NCBI GenBank assembly: GCA_026417495.1
Contig: JAOADD010000040.1
Coordinates: 1 to 64,000, forward strand
Reading direction: 5' to 3'
Length of the DNA: 64,000 nucleotides
Source: Ignavibacteria bacterium
GTDB lineage: Bacteria; Bacteroidota; Ignavibacteria; Tepidaquicellales; Tepidaquicellaceae
Shown here: positions 27,207-36,815 of the stretch, piece by piece
Layout: each line of letters begins with the position of its first letter
How positions within the stretch are numbered: position 1 is the stretch's first letter
Program-made: the position numbers and the translations under genes
Notes under the pieces: generated by a model
Databases searched by the model: none
Seen by the model: the letters and a program-made list of their open reading frames with translations, nothing else
Told to the model about the DNA's origin: nothing

Positions 27207-28994
27207 ATGAGATACTATTTTATCTTAATTATATTAATTTTTTGCACATCAATCCTTTTTGCTAATCCAAAGGGTATTGAATATCTAGAACCAAAACAAG
27301 GTGCCAAATACGTAAATTTAGAAACATCAATTATTATACGTCCTGAATCAAAATATATGAAATTGATTAATTTGTCTTCTTTTGATATACAAGTAACAGG
27401 AACAAAATCAGGCAAACATACAGGAGAGTTGATTTATTCAGATGACGGAACAACAATAATTTATAAATCAGATAAACTCTTTTCTCTTGCTGAAACCGTA
27501 AAAGTTGTTTTTAAAATTCCTACATTAAAGAAAATTGAGTATGAATTTTATACAAAGGTAAAAGAACCACCATATAAAAAATTTGATAGTTTCAAGAAAG
27601 AAATAGAAGAAGCATCAAGAGAACTTTCCTTCAATATGATGTTTAATCAAACAGATTCATTACCGAATAACTATCCTGCAATAACTGTAGAACAGTTTGG
27701 GCAAACAGCACCAGGAAAAATATTTTTGGCAAACTTTAGCTATCCCGGTATTTGCGCTGCATATATGAGTATACTTCCAAATTCTAATACTCCATTTTTT
27801 TATCGTTATTCACCAAATAACATCTACGATTTTAAAGTTCAGAAAACAAACGGGAAAATTACTTATTGCGACTATATTAAGCATAAGTTTTATATGCTTG
27901 ACACAAGTTATGTTATAATAGATAGTTTTTATACTGGAAATGGCTATACAACAGATGAACATGATCTTCAAATATTAGCAAATGGACATTATTTGATATT
28001 ATCATATGACCCACAAATAATAAATATGAGTGAAATATTTCCTGGTGGAGATACGGCAGCTGTGGTAATCGGATTAATAGTTCAGGAATTAGATGCTAAT
28101 AAAAATGTTGTTTTCCAATGGCGCAGTTGGGACTATTTTAGCATTCTAGATGCAACAAACATAAATTTTACTGCTGGGGAAATTGATTACGTTCATGGAA
28201 ATGCTGTAGAAAAAGACATCGATGGTAATTTAATGATATCAAGTAGAAATATGGACGAAATAACCAAAATAAGTCGATTAAATGGGAATATTATCTGGAG
28301 ACTTGGTGGTAAGAAAAATCAATTCACATTCATAAATGATACATTAGGTTTTAATAGGCAGCATGACATAAGAAGAGTATACAATGGAAATATAACTTTG
28401 TATGATAATGGTAACTTCCATTCCCCACCATTTTCAAGAGCAATAGAATATCAAATTAATGAGACTGCCAAAACGGTGACTCTTGTTTGGGAATATAGAC
28501 ATAATCCAAGGATATATGCTCCTGCTATGGGTAATGTTCAAAGATTGCCAAATGGAAACACTGTAATTGGTTGGGGATTTACAAATAATGCATTTACTGA
28601 AGTTACTCCACAGGGGACAAAAGTCATGCATGTAAAATTTCCACTTTTCGTTTCAACTTACAGAGCGTTTAGATTCCCCTGGAAAGAAGATATCCCAACT
28701 ATATTTCCAAATCCGACAAATAAATTACCTGAAAAATATAGTTTATATCAGAACTATCCAAATCCTTTTAACCCAACAACATTAATTTCATTTGATATCC
28801 CAAAACTTGAATTCGTTAAGCTAAGAATATTTGACATCATAGGTAGAGAAATCGCATTATTGATAAATGAAAATTTAAAACCTGGTAATTACAAAATTGA
28901 ATTCAACGGTTCAAATTTACCAAGTGGCACATATTTTTATTCTTTAGAAACTCAATCTTTCAGAGAAGTAAAAAGAATGACACTTGTAAAATAA
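27207..28994 (+). CDS. Arylsulfotransferase-like protein with T9SS sorting domain
   Basis: 595 residues: signal peptide (1-20, LFANPKG), an Ig-like N-terminal domain (to about 125), an arylsulfotransferase (ASST)-type beta-propeller (about 150-500) and a T9SS sorting domain (about 512-595, QNYPNPFNPTTLI ... KRMTLVK). Candidate active-site histidines of the propeller family lie in TDEHDLQIL, DYVHGNAVEKD and NRQHDIRRV. ASST enzymes move sulfate between phenolic compounds through a sulfohistidine. Coupling this domain to the T9SS tail would place the enzyme on the cell surface. Enzymatic activity is inferred from the fold only. Confidence 0.82.
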   Translation: MRYYFILIILIFCTSILFANPKGIEYLEPKQGAKYVNLETSIIIRPESKYMKLINLSSFDIQVTGTKSGKHTGELIYSDDGTTIIYKSDKLFSLAETVKVVFKIPTLKKIEYEFYTKVKEPPYKKFDSFKKEIEEASRELSFNMMFNQTDSLPNNYPAITVEQFGQTAPGKIFLANFSYPGICAAYMSILPNSNTPFFYRYSPNNIYDFKVQKTNGKITYCDYIKHKFYMLDTSYVIIDSFYTGNGYTTDEHDLQILANGHYLILSYDPQIINMSEIFPGGDTAAVVIGLIVQELDANKNVVFQWRSWDYFSILDATNINFTAGEIDYVHGNAVEKDIDGNLMISSRNMDEITKISRLNGNIIWRLGGKKNQFTFINDTLGFNRQHDIRRVYNGNITLYDNGNFHSPPFSRAIEYQINETAKTVTLVWEYRHNPRIYAPAMGNVQRLPNGNTVIGWGFTNNAFTEVTPQGTKVMHVKFPLFVSTYRAFRFPWKEDIPTIFPNPTNKLPEKYSLYQNYPNPFNPTTLISFDIPKLEFVKLRIFDIIGREIALLINENLKPGNYKIEFNGSNLPSGTYFYSLETQSFREVKRMTLVK

Positions 28995-29015
28995 CCACTG
29001 ATTAAGAACTAGTAT

Positions 29016-29046
29016 TTGACTTAAAAGTATAAAGCCAAAGTATTAA
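29016..29046 (+). promoter_or_regulatory. Candidate promoter for tRNA-Pro
   Basis: TTGACT (29016-29021), 19-base spacer, TATTAA (29041-29046), ending 13 bases before the tRNA. Position is right for a tRNA promoter, but the spacer is two bases longer than ideal. Confidence 0.35.
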
Positions 29047-29059
29047 TTTGCCAAAAAAA

Positions 29060-29133
29060 CGGGATGTAGCGTAGCCTGGTAGCGCGCATCGTTCGGGACG
29101 ATGAGGTCGCCAGTTCGAATCTGGCCATCCCGA
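29060..29133 (+). tRNA. tRNA-Pro (anticodon CGG)
   Basis: A full cloverleaf can be drawn: acceptor CGGGATG pairs with CATCCCG (29126-29132); D arm with AGCCTGGTAGC; anticodon stem CATCG/CGATG around loop TTCGGGA, with anticodon CGG at 29094-29096; T arm GCCAG-TTCGAAT-CTGGC. The discriminator base is A, usual for proline tRNAs. The 3' CCA is not encoded (the next bases are CAT), so it must be added by the CCA enzyme. It reads the CCG codon. Confidence 0.95.
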
Positions 29134-29260
29134 CATAGATATTCTTAAAAAACATTTGGGAAAATAGAAATACCTTATACCATAAAGCATCAATGGTAAA
29201 CTGACTTTAAACGCAAATGTGAATTAATTAACTTATTTTTAAAATTAAAATAAGGAAACT

Positions 29261-31501
29261 ATGAAATTTGCATTTATAAGTACTTACCCTCCTCAGAAAT
29301 GTGGAATAGGAACTTTTACAAATAATCTAATAAAATCCATTGCAGAAAATTTTGGATATAAAGAACTATTTCCAAATCTTTATGTGGTTGCAATAAGCGA
29401 TAAGGAACCTCCATATGATTATCCTTCAGAAGTATCTTTTGTTGTGAATCAAAATATACAAAGAGATTATGTTGCTGCAGCAAAATTCATAAACTATAAT
29501 AAGGTAGATGCCTGTATTCTTGAACATGAATTTGGCATCTTTGGAGGAGAAAGTGGAGTTTATATTCTCTCTTTAGTAAGCAGGCTTGAAGTTCCTTTAA
29601 TAGTAACTTTTCATACAGTAATAAGAGAGCCAACTTATATTCAAAAGGTTATTGTTCAGGAATTAAGTCAAAGGGCAGAAAAAGTTGTTGTTATGAGTCA
29701 AAAAGCTGTTAAATTTTTATTAGACATATATAATATCGAAGAGAAAAAAATTGAGGTTATTGAACATGGAGTACCAGTTAGTAAGGTATATGATAGAGAT
29801 GCAGTCAGAGAGAAATTTAATTTCACAAATAAGACTGTTTTACTTACTTTTGGACTGTTAAGCAGGAATAAAGGAATTGAGACTGTGATAAAAGCATTAC
29901 CAAAAGTTGTGAAGAAGCATAAGAATATTTTATATATAGTTTTAGGAAATACACATCCAAAAATTGTTTCAAGGTACGGAGAAGAATATAGAGAATATTT
30001 GTTAAGACTTGTTAAAGAATATGGAATAGAAGAGTATGTATACTTCTATAAAAATTTCCTTCCAGAAGAATTGCTGATGGAATATTTGTATGCAATTGAT
30101 ATATATATAACACCATACTTAAACGAAGCACAAATTACCAGTGGAACTTTGTCTTATGCAATCGGAGCGGGTGCAGCTGTTATATCAACCCCCTATTGGC
30201 ACGCACAAGAGTTGTTAGCAGATGGTCGTGGAATATTGTTTGATTTTAACAATCATGAACAATTAGCAAATATTCTAATAAATTTATTAGATAACCCTGA
30301 ACAAATTGAGCAACTAAGAGAATCTGCAACAAAATATGGTAGTAATCTTAAATGGCCAAAAATAGGTGCAAAATATATAAAAGTAGCAAAGTCAGCAGTT
30401 GCTGGTTTCTCCTATGTAGAAAAGCAAAAGAAAACAATACTTGACCCGTATCTTTTACCTGACTTTACCCTTTCACACATTAAAAGATTAACAGATGATA
30501 CAGGTATAGTTCAACATGCCAAATATGGTATACCAAATTTAAAAGAAGGATACTGCCTTGATGACAATTCAAGAGCACTTTTAATGACCGCAATGGCACA
30601 TCAGAAAAATCGTTCAGATGAAGCACTTGGACTTATGCCTATATATCTCAGTTTTATAAATTATATGCAGAATGAAGATGGTTCTTTTAGAAATTTTTTA
30701 AGTTTTAATAGAAACTATCTTGATAAGGTTGGTTCAGAAGACTGTTTCGGCAGGACAATGTGGACCCTTGGGTTTCTCATTTGTAAATTTCCAAAAGATT
30801 CATATCATCATCTTGCACTTGATATTTTTAATAAATCTTTGAGGTATACAAGGAATTTAAAACATATAAGGGGTTTTGCAAATACAATAATTGGACTTGC
30901 TCATTATTTAAGGCGCTTTCCCGAAGATGCTAATGTTAAAGATATTATGTATGAATTAACTTACAAATTAATTGACGCATACAATAAAACAACCACAAAA
31001 GACTGGAAGTGGTTTGAAAACATTCTAACCTATGATAATGCTATTATGCCTCTCTCTTTATTGTATGCTTCAGAAGTGTTTATATCAGAAGAAATCTTAA
31101 AGATTGCTCTTGAAAGCACTGCATTCCTTGAGAGTGTCACAATGAAAAATGATTATTTAAAACCAGTAGGTAGTAAAGGTTGGTATCCAAAAGATGGCAA
31201 ATGTGCAGATTTTGCACAACAATCTATCGATGTAATGGGAATGGTATTACTTTTCTTTAAAGCATATCAAACAACAAGAGATAAATCTTTTTTAGATAAA
31301 ATGTTTACCTGTTATTTATGGTATATGGGAAAGAATGAATTAAATCTACCTGTTTATGACTTTGAGTCAGGTGGGTGTTACGATGGTCTTGAAGAATATG
31401 GTTTAAATCAAAATCAAGGTGCTGAAAGTACTATTGCTTACTTAATAGCTCACTTAACAGTCCTAAATGCATTTGAATTAGAATATGAATATGAGAAATA
31501 A
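29261..31501 (+). CDS. GT4 glycosyltransferase fused to a helical (glycosidase-like) domain
   Basis: 746 residues. The first ~385 are a GT-B glycosyltransferase of family 4: N-terminal STYPPQKCGIGTFT donor/acceptor loop, then LLTFGLLSRNKGIETVI and PYLNEAQITSGTLSYAIGAGAAVIST with the EX7E-type region. The remaining ~350 are all-helical with repeated aromatic/acidic motifs (DDNSRALLMTAMAH, EDGSFRNF, SEDCFGRTMW, GSKGWYPKDGKCADFAQQSID), resembling an (alpha/alpha)6 barrel seen beside GH130 genes elsewhere. It is 12 bases before a GH130 gene. Probably builds and trims a mannose- or glucose-containing glycan; specificity unknown. Confidence 0.85.
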   Translation: MKFAFISTYPPQKCGIGTFTNNLIKSIAENFGYKELFPNLYVVAISDKEPPYDYPSEVSFVVNQNIQRDYVAAAKFINYNKVDACILEHEFGIFGGESGVYILSLVSRLEVPLIVTFHTVIREPTYIQKVIVQELSQRAEKVVVMSQKAVKFLLDIYNIEEKKIEVIEHGVPVSKVYDRDAVREKFNFTNKTVLLTFGLLSRNKGIETVIKALPKVVKKHKNILYIVLGNTHPKIVSRYGEEYREYLLRLVKEYGIEEYVYFYKNFLPEELLMEYLYAIDIYITPYLNEAQITSGTLSYAIGAGAAVISTPYWHAQELLADGRGILFDFNNHEQLANILINLLDNPEQIEQLRESATKYGSNLKWPKIGAKYIKVAKSAVAGFSYVEKQKKTILDPYLLPDFTLSHIKRLTDDTGIVQHAKYGIPNLKEGYCLDDNSRALLMTAMAHQKNRSDEALGLMPIYLSFINYMQNEDGSFRNFLSFNRNYLDKVGSEDCFGRTMWTLGFLICKFPKDSYHHLALDIFNKSLRYTRNLKHIRGFANTIIGLAHYLRRFPEDANVKDIMYELTYKLIDAYNKTTTKDWKWFENILTYDNAIMPLSLLYASEVFISEEILKIALESTAFLESVTMKNDYLKPVGSKGWYPKDGKCADFAQQSIDVMGMVLLFFKAYQTTRDKSFLDKMFTCYLWYMGKNELNLPVYDFESGGCYDGLEEYGLNQNQGAESTIAYLIAHLTVLNAFELEYEYEK

Positions 31502-31513
31502 TCATTAATATCA

Positions 31514-32443
31514 ATGCCAATAGTCAAAAGATACAAAAAAAATCCTATACTTACTAAACATGATGTTCCATATTCAGTTTCAACTGTACATAATGCTGGT
31601 GCAATTAAGTTTAATGAAGAATATATCTTACTTTTCCGTTCTCACTTACTTAACGGCAGAAGTATAATAGGCATCGCAAAGAGTAAAGATGGATACAATT
31701 TTAAAGTTAATTCCGAACCATTTATTACACCAGCAACTGATGGTGAATTCAAGATTTATGAAGAATATGGTGTTGAGGATCCAAGAATTACTTATATAAA
31801 TGGGGAATATCTAATTACTTATAGTGCATACTCTAGATATGGAGTAAGAATAGGACTTGCAAAAACAACTGATTTCAAATCATTAGAAAAAATAGCATTC
31901 ATAACAGAATCTGATTATAGAAACGTTGTAATTTTTCCTGAAAAATTTAATAATCAATATGTAAGACTTGATAGACCACATACAGGAATAATTCCATGGT
32001 CAATATGGATTTCGTATTCTCCAGACTTAATTCATTGGGGAAATTCAAAAGTTCTCATCAAACCCTTAATGTATCATTGGGATGAAATGAAAATAGGACC
32101 TGGTGCACCACCAATTAGAACTGACAAAGGCTGGTTAAATATTTATCACGGCGTCTTTTCTACAATGGATGGGAGTATTTATAGACTTGGGGTTGCATTA
32201 CATAAATTAGATGATCCTTCTATAATATTGGGAGTAGCAGATGAATGGATACTACAACCCGAGGAAATATATGAACAAATTGGTTATGTCCATAATGTAG
32301 TATTTACCTGCGGTGCAATCCCTGAAAATGATGGAACTCTAAAAATATATTGGGGGGGTGCAGATACAGTACTCTGCGTAGGAGAAGCAAAGATTGAAGA
32401 CCTTATAAATTTATGCTTAGAAAAATCAAGGAATCCGATATAA
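31514..32443 (+). CDS. GH130-family glycoside phosphorylase/hydrolase
   Basis: 309 residues, a five-bladed beta-propeller of GH130. The catalytic acid is likely Asp89 in YGVEDPRI. Other family features are FRSHLLNGRSIIG near residue 45, VRLDRPHTG near 155 and KIGPGAPPI near 195. GH130 members phosphorolyse or hydrolyse beta-1,4- or beta-1,2-mannosides. It lacks a signal peptide, so it is cytoplasmic and suited to phosphorolysis with intracellular phosphate. It lies between two glycosyltransferases in one operon. Confidence 0.88.
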   Translation: MPIVKRYKKNPILTKHDVPYSVSTVHNAGAIKFNEEYILLFRSHLLNGRSIIGIAKSKDGYNFKVNSEPFITPATDGEFKIYEEYGVEDPRITYINGEYLITYSAYSRYGVRIGLAKTTDFKSLEKIAFITESDYRNVVIFPEKFNNQYVRLDRPHTGIIPWSIWISYSPDLIHWGNSKVLIKPLMYHWDEMKIGPGAPPIRTDKGWLNIYHGVFSTMDGSIYRLGVALHKLDDPSIILGVADEWILQPEEIYEQIGYVHNVVFTCGAIPENDGTLKIYWGGADTVLCVGEAKIEDLINLCLEKSRNPI

Positions 32444-32481
32444 TAATAATTCAAGCGTTAAACCCTAATTAAGATTGAATT

Positions 32482-33495
32482 ATGAAAATAGCTATTTTGT
32501 CACCAGCAGTATGGCGAACACCACCAAGAAAATATGGTCCTTGGGAACAGGTTGCTTACAATATTACAGAGGGATTGGTAGAAAAAGGGATAGATGTAAC
32601 TCTTTTTGCAACAGGTGATTCATATACAAGGGCAAAACTTGAATATATAGTAGAAAAACCTTATGGTGAAAATCCAGAATTAGATGCTAAAGTATGTGAG
32701 TGTATGCACATCAGTTATTTGATGGAAAAAGCATCAGATTTTGATTTAATTCACAATAATTATGATTTTCTACCACTCACATATTCCCGCTTAATAAAAA
32801 CACCGATGGTGACAACAATACATGGTTTTTCATCACCTAAAATTATTCCTGTTTACAAAAGGTATAATGACATAAATTACTATGTGTCAATAAGCAACTC
32901 GGACAGAAGTAAAGAATTAAATTATATAGCTACAGTTTATAATGGAGTAGATGAAAAGCAATTTACCTTTAGAGAACAACATGGCAATTACTTACTATTT
33001 TTTGGAAGAATACACCATGAAAAAGGTACCTACGAATGCATAGAAATTGCAAAGAAGTATGGCATGAAATTAATAATATCAGGACTCATTCAGGATGAAA
33101 AATATTTTGAAGAAAAAGTGAAACCTTTTATTAATAATAAAGATATTATCTATGTTGGAAACTCAGGACCAGAAGAACGAGATATATTACTAGGCGAAGC
33201 ATACGCTCTACTTCATCCAATAAATTTTGAGGAACCTTTTGGATTAAGTGTTGTAGAAGCATTCTTTTGCGGTACTCCTGTAATTGCATTCAAAAGAGGT
33301 GCAATGCCAGAATTAGTTTTAGACAAAAGAACAGGATTTCTTGTTAATACTATTGAAGAAGCTCTCGATTCACTTGACAAAATAAAAACGCTGAATAGAA
33401 AAGATTGCAGGGAATGGGCAGAAAGCAAGTTCACAAGAAATAAAATGGCAGAAGGCTATATTGAAGTTTATAAAAAAATATTGAATATAAATTAA
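32482..33495 (+). CDS. Glycosyltransferase family 4 protein
   Basis: 337 residues, GT-B fold. N-terminal domain: PAVWRTPPRKYGPWEQVAYNI (the loop near the nucleotide sugar) and TTIHGFSSPK. C-terminal domain: FFGRIHHEKGTYECIEIAKK, then the EPFGLSVVEAFFCGTPVIAF block with the two glutamates of the EX7E motif. No membrane segment. Third gene of the GT-GH130-GT unit. Its stop codon shares bases with the stop of the convergent second GH130 gene (33492-33495). Confidence 0.88.
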   Translation: MKIAILSPAVWRTPPRKYGPWEQVAYNITEGLVEKGIDVTLFATGDSYTRAKLEYIVEKPYGENPELDAKVCECMHISYLMEKASDFDLIHNNYDFLPLTYSRLIKTPMVTTIHGFSSPKIIPVYKRYNDINYYVSISNSDRSKELNYIATVYNGVDEKQFTFREQHGNYLLFFGRIHHEKGTYECIEIAKKYGMKLIISGLIQDEKYFEEKVKPFINNKDIIYVGNSGPEERDILLGEAYALLHPINFEEPFGLSVVEAFFCGTPVIAFKRGAMPELVLDKRTGFLVNTIEEALDSLDKIKTLNRKDCREWAESKFTRNKMAEGYIEVYKKILNIN

Positions 33496-34955
33496 CCTTC
33501 ACGTAATTTCGATAGAAGTAACTTCAAATCCACTGTAGCAAAACTTGACGCATAATCAGCAATAGCATAAGGAATCACCAATTTATCATTGTGAATAATA
33601 GAACCACAAGAATAGACAACATTAGGAACATATCCTTCTCTTTCGTCTTCTCTCGGAACAAGTAATGGTTCCTTTAACTCTCCAATAACTTTAGTAGGAT
33701 CGTTTAAATCAAGTAAAATAACTCCTATAGAATATTTTCTCATTTGTCCAACTCCATGTGTAATCACAATCCATCCTTCCGAAGTTTCTATTGGTGATCC
33801 ACAATTACCTACTTGAATTAGTTCCCAGTCGAATTTTGGTTCTCTCAATAACTGTGCAGATTCCCAAATGTTTATATTATCAGAAAACATAATGTAATGG
33901 TTTATACCATCAATTCTAGATAGCATTGCATATTTACCATTAATTTTTCTCGGGAAAAGTGCAAAGTTTTTATCTTTAATACATTCACCGTGAAGTGGTA
34001 AATTTTTAAAATGATAAAAATCCCTAGTTACCAATAATTTGGGAAGAATAGTGAATCCATCAAAAGCTGTGTAAGTTGCATAATACAGACTTTCTCCATT
34101 CTCTTCTGTGAATTTAACAAATCTTGCATCTTCAATACCATTTTTTTCTGTTCTTGAAACAGGAAATATTACTCTTTCAGAAATGTCAGTATCTTTTGAA
34201 AATACAACTTCGTAATGTGATTTTGCAAGCCACATCATTTGATTAAGGGTCTTCAGCTGATCAAGATTAAGCCCTTCATATTTTTTTGCGTTTTCCACAG
34301 CTTCCTTAAGCTGACTATAATAAAACTCACCATTTAGTTCATTGAGTATTTTAGAAGAAATATCATTTACAATATCATGTTCTTTTAAAATTTTCTTAAA
34401 TTCCTTTTTATCATACACATGTCCTTTAATTATTTCAGCTTCACTCACATGATATCCCGATGGGTCAAATATTAAATTACAATCCTTATCCAAAATCCCA
34501 CTTCTAAACACAATGGAAGAAATATGGCTTTCACCCGTAGCTCTAAAACTTACAATGAATCTTTTTTGACCGTATTCGAGTCCACTTTGATCAGGATGCT
34601 CAACTATAGAAGGGTTAAAAAGTGCCGCAGACTCTATAGAATATTCCATTGTAAAATAAGAACCAATAAGCAGTTTCTTTGAATTGGAAATTTTTTTGTT
34701 GTTATTTTCTAAATCATTTAAATAGTGTGATGCTTTGTTAAAATTGTTCTGGAAAATTTTTGTAATATTTCTATGCCTCTTAGCAAACTCTCTCAAAACT
34801 AAATTCAAAGAATTCTCTGCTTCTTTCTCATTCATTTTAATTATCTTTTCTATGATTGCTTTTGCAATTAACGGAGAATGATCGAAAAATCGTGTTATTA
34901 CTCTTTTGGGGTCAGGATAAATCCTTGCTGCTTTGCGGTCAACAGTAATTCTCAT
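33492..34955 (-). CDS. Long GH130-family protein
   Basis: 487 residues. A helical N-terminal extension (about 1-95: DPKRVITRFF ... LVLREFAKRHRN) typical of the longer GH130 subgroups precedes the propeller. The catalytic acid is likely Asp276 in GIEDARFV; other propeller motifs are SFRATGESH, NCGSPIETSEGW and HGVGQMRKYS. It faces the other three genes of the locus and overlaps the last by four bases. It probably acts on the same mannoside as the smaller GH130. The promoter should lie in 34956-35261. Confidence 0.85.
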   Translation of the reverse strand: MRITVDRKAARIYPDPKRVITRFFDHSPLIAKAIIEKIIKMNEKEAENSLNLVLREFAKRHRNITKIFQNNFNKASHYLNDLENNNKKISNSKKLLIGSYFTMEYSIESAALFNPSIVEHPDQSGLEYGQKRFIVSFRATGESHISSIVFRSGILDKDCNLIFDPSGYHVSEAEIIKGHVYDKKEFKKILKEHDIVNDISSKILNELNGEFYYSQLKEAVENAKKYEGLNLDQLKTLNQMMWLAKSHYEVVFSKDTDISERVIFPVSRTEKNGIEDARFVKFTEENGESLYYATYTAFDGFTILPKLLVTRDFYHFKNLPLHGECIKDKNFALFPRKINGKYAMLSRIDGINHYIMFSDNINIWESAQLLREPKFDWELIQVGNCGSPIETSEGWIVITHGVGQMRKYSIGVILLDLNDPTKVIGELKEPLLVPREDEREGYVPNVVYSCGSIIHNDKLVIPYAIADYASSFATVDLKLLLSKLREG

Positions 34956-35145
34956 ATAAAATATTTAAGAGATGTAAATTTAATTTTTCATTAATTAAAT
35001 AAAAATGAAATTATTATCAGTAAATCCACTTCCAGCAAAAAATTAATTAAAATATAAAGAAATTTTTGCTATTATTTTTTAAATTAATAAAATATTAGCA
35101 TATATTAGTACAAATTTTAATAATAAAGTAATCTTATCTATTTTT

Positions 35146-35250
35146 ATGAAATCATATAAATATTTAACATTATCAATAATTTTTACTTCTTTATCTTTAA
35201 TCATTTATCATTTTATATTTCTATTAATCATAGCATATTTAATAAACTAA
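35146..35250 (+). CDS. Possible 34-residue hydrophobic peptide
   Basis: ATG at 35146, TAA at 35248-35250, encoding MKSYKY followed by a hydrophobic stretch (LTLSIIFTSLSLIIYHFIF) and AYLIN. It would be a single-span membrane peptide, or a leader, ending 11 bases before the 5'-nucleotidase ATG. Apart from this, the 306-base gap 34956-35261 shows only A/T-rich sequence and presumably two divergent promoters. T-rich DNA encodes hydrophobic residues by default, so this may not be a real gene. Confidence 0.25.
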   Translation: MKSYKYLTLSIIFTSLSLIIYHFIFLLIIAYLIN

Positions 35251-35261
35251 TTTTTATTATT

Positions 35262-36812
35262 ATGAAAAAAAGAATGATAATAATTTTTTACCTGTTAATA
35301 TCGTTGCACATTGCATATTCACAGGATAACAACATACGGGAGTTAAGAATAATGCACTGGAATGATTTTCACTCAAGGAACTTACCTTATAAGATATCCA
35401 AAAGAACAGGCACTGACACAATTTACTATTATGTAGGTGGAGTATCAGGATTAATTGGATATATAAAACAATACAAAGATGACAAATCATTACTGCTCCA
35501 TGCAGGTGATGAATTTCAGGGAACAGCAATATCAACTTTAACCAAAGGTGAATCACAGATAAAATTATTAGAGTTATATGATTTAGATGCAATAACTTTG
35601 GGGAATCATGATTTTGATTATACTGCAAAAAGAGTGAATGAGTTACTTAAAACAGCAAAATATAAATTTCTGGCAGGTAATCTTTACTATAAACCTGAGA
35701 ATAGGCCTTTTGGAGATCTAGTTTATATAAAAGAGATTAATAATATAAAAATCGGTATAATAGGACTTGTAACCGATGAACTTTACACGCTTACTTTACC
35801 AACAAATGTTCAGGATATAGAAATTTTAAATACTGATTCCTGTATTAAAGCTGGCATTCAGGAATTAAAAAATAATAAATGTGACTTAATTATTTTATTA
35901 ACTCATTTTGGTGTTGATAAAGATAGTGTTTTTGCAACAAAATATTATGGAGATGTAGATATAATAATTGGGGGACATTCACATACAACATTGAAACATC
36001 CCAAAAAAATAAATGGTGTTCTTATTTGTCAAGCAGGAGCATACGGAAGATACTTGGGAAAACTTGATTTAAAAGTAGATATTGAAAAAGATACAATTGT
36101 ATATTATGATGGCAATTTGATTGAAGTAGTTTTTGATTCATTAGTGTATGATAAAGAAGTTCAGCAATATGTAGAAAAAATGGAAGAGGAGATAAAACCA
36201 CTACTAAATAGAGTAATTGGAACATTAGAAGTAGATTGGCACTCCAAAGGTATTAACTGCAATTTAGGACAGTGGGAAGCAGATGTTTTCAGAAAGAAAA
36301 CGAGTTCAGATATTTCATTTATAAACTCAGGAGGTATTAGGAAAGATGTTCCAAAAGGAAATATAACAGTTAGAGATATTTGGGAAGTAAATCCATTTGG
36401 AAATACTTTAAACACATTCAAGATAAGTGGAAAGTTTCTTAAAGAAATGATAGAAAATCATTTTAAAAAAGTACAAGAAGATATTGAAAAAGGTGAATAT
36501 CCAGACTTTTTGATTTTTTCAGGACTAACAGTAGTTTATAATTCTGAAGAAATGGCAAAAAAACAGGTTGGTTTTATTAAAAGTATTAAGGTAAATGGAA
36601 AAGATATAGAAGATGATAAAATCTACCAAGTAGCAACAACAAATTATGTAGTTTCACAGATTAATAAATATTTTGGCAACCTTAGTGAAAAAATTAATGC
36701 TATAGAAACTAATATGATTGATAGAGATGTCTTAATAGAGGCTGTTGAACAACAAAAAGTAATCAATAATCAATCAGAAGAGCGATTAATTGATGAAGCA
36801 AAAAAATACTAA
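35262..36812 (+). CDS. Exported 5'-nucleotidase (UshA-like)
   Basis: 516 residues. Signal peptide 1-19 (IAYSQ). Metallophosphatase domain (about 25-290) with the dinuclear metal motifs HWNDFHS, HAGDEFQG, GNHDFD and GGHSHT. C-terminal 5'-nucleotidase domain (about 325-480) with NSGGIRKDVPKGNIT and NPFGNTLNT. It should dephosphorylate nucleotides in the periplasm or at the surface so that nucleosides can be taken up. YggX follows three bases later, so they share a transcript. Confidence 0.9.
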   Translation: MKKRMIIIFYLLISLHIAYSQDNNIRELRIMHWNDFHSRNLPYKISKRTGTDTIYYYVGGVSGLIGYIKQYKDDKSLLLHAGDEFQGTAISTLTKGESQIKLLELYDLDAITLGNHDFDYTAKRVNELLKTAKYKFLAGNLYYKPENRPFGDLVYIKEINNIKIGIIGLVTDELYTLTLPTNVQDIEILNTDSCIKAGIQELKNNKCDLIILLTHFGVDKDSVFATKYYGDVDIIIGGHSHTTLKHPKKINGVLICQAGAYGRYLGKLDLKVDIEKDTIVYYDGNLIEVVFDSLVYDKEVQQYVEKMEEEIKPLLNRVIGTLEVDWHSKGINCNLGQWEADVFRKKTSSDISFINSGGIRKDVPKGNITVRDIWEVNPFGNTLNTFKISGKFLKEMIENHFKKVQEDIEKGEYPDFLIFSGLTVVYNSEEMAKKQVGFIKSIKVNGKDIEDDKIYQVATTNYVVSQINKYFGNLSEKINAIETNMIDRDVLIEAVEQQKVINNQSEERLIDEAKKY

Positions 36813-36815
36813 ACA

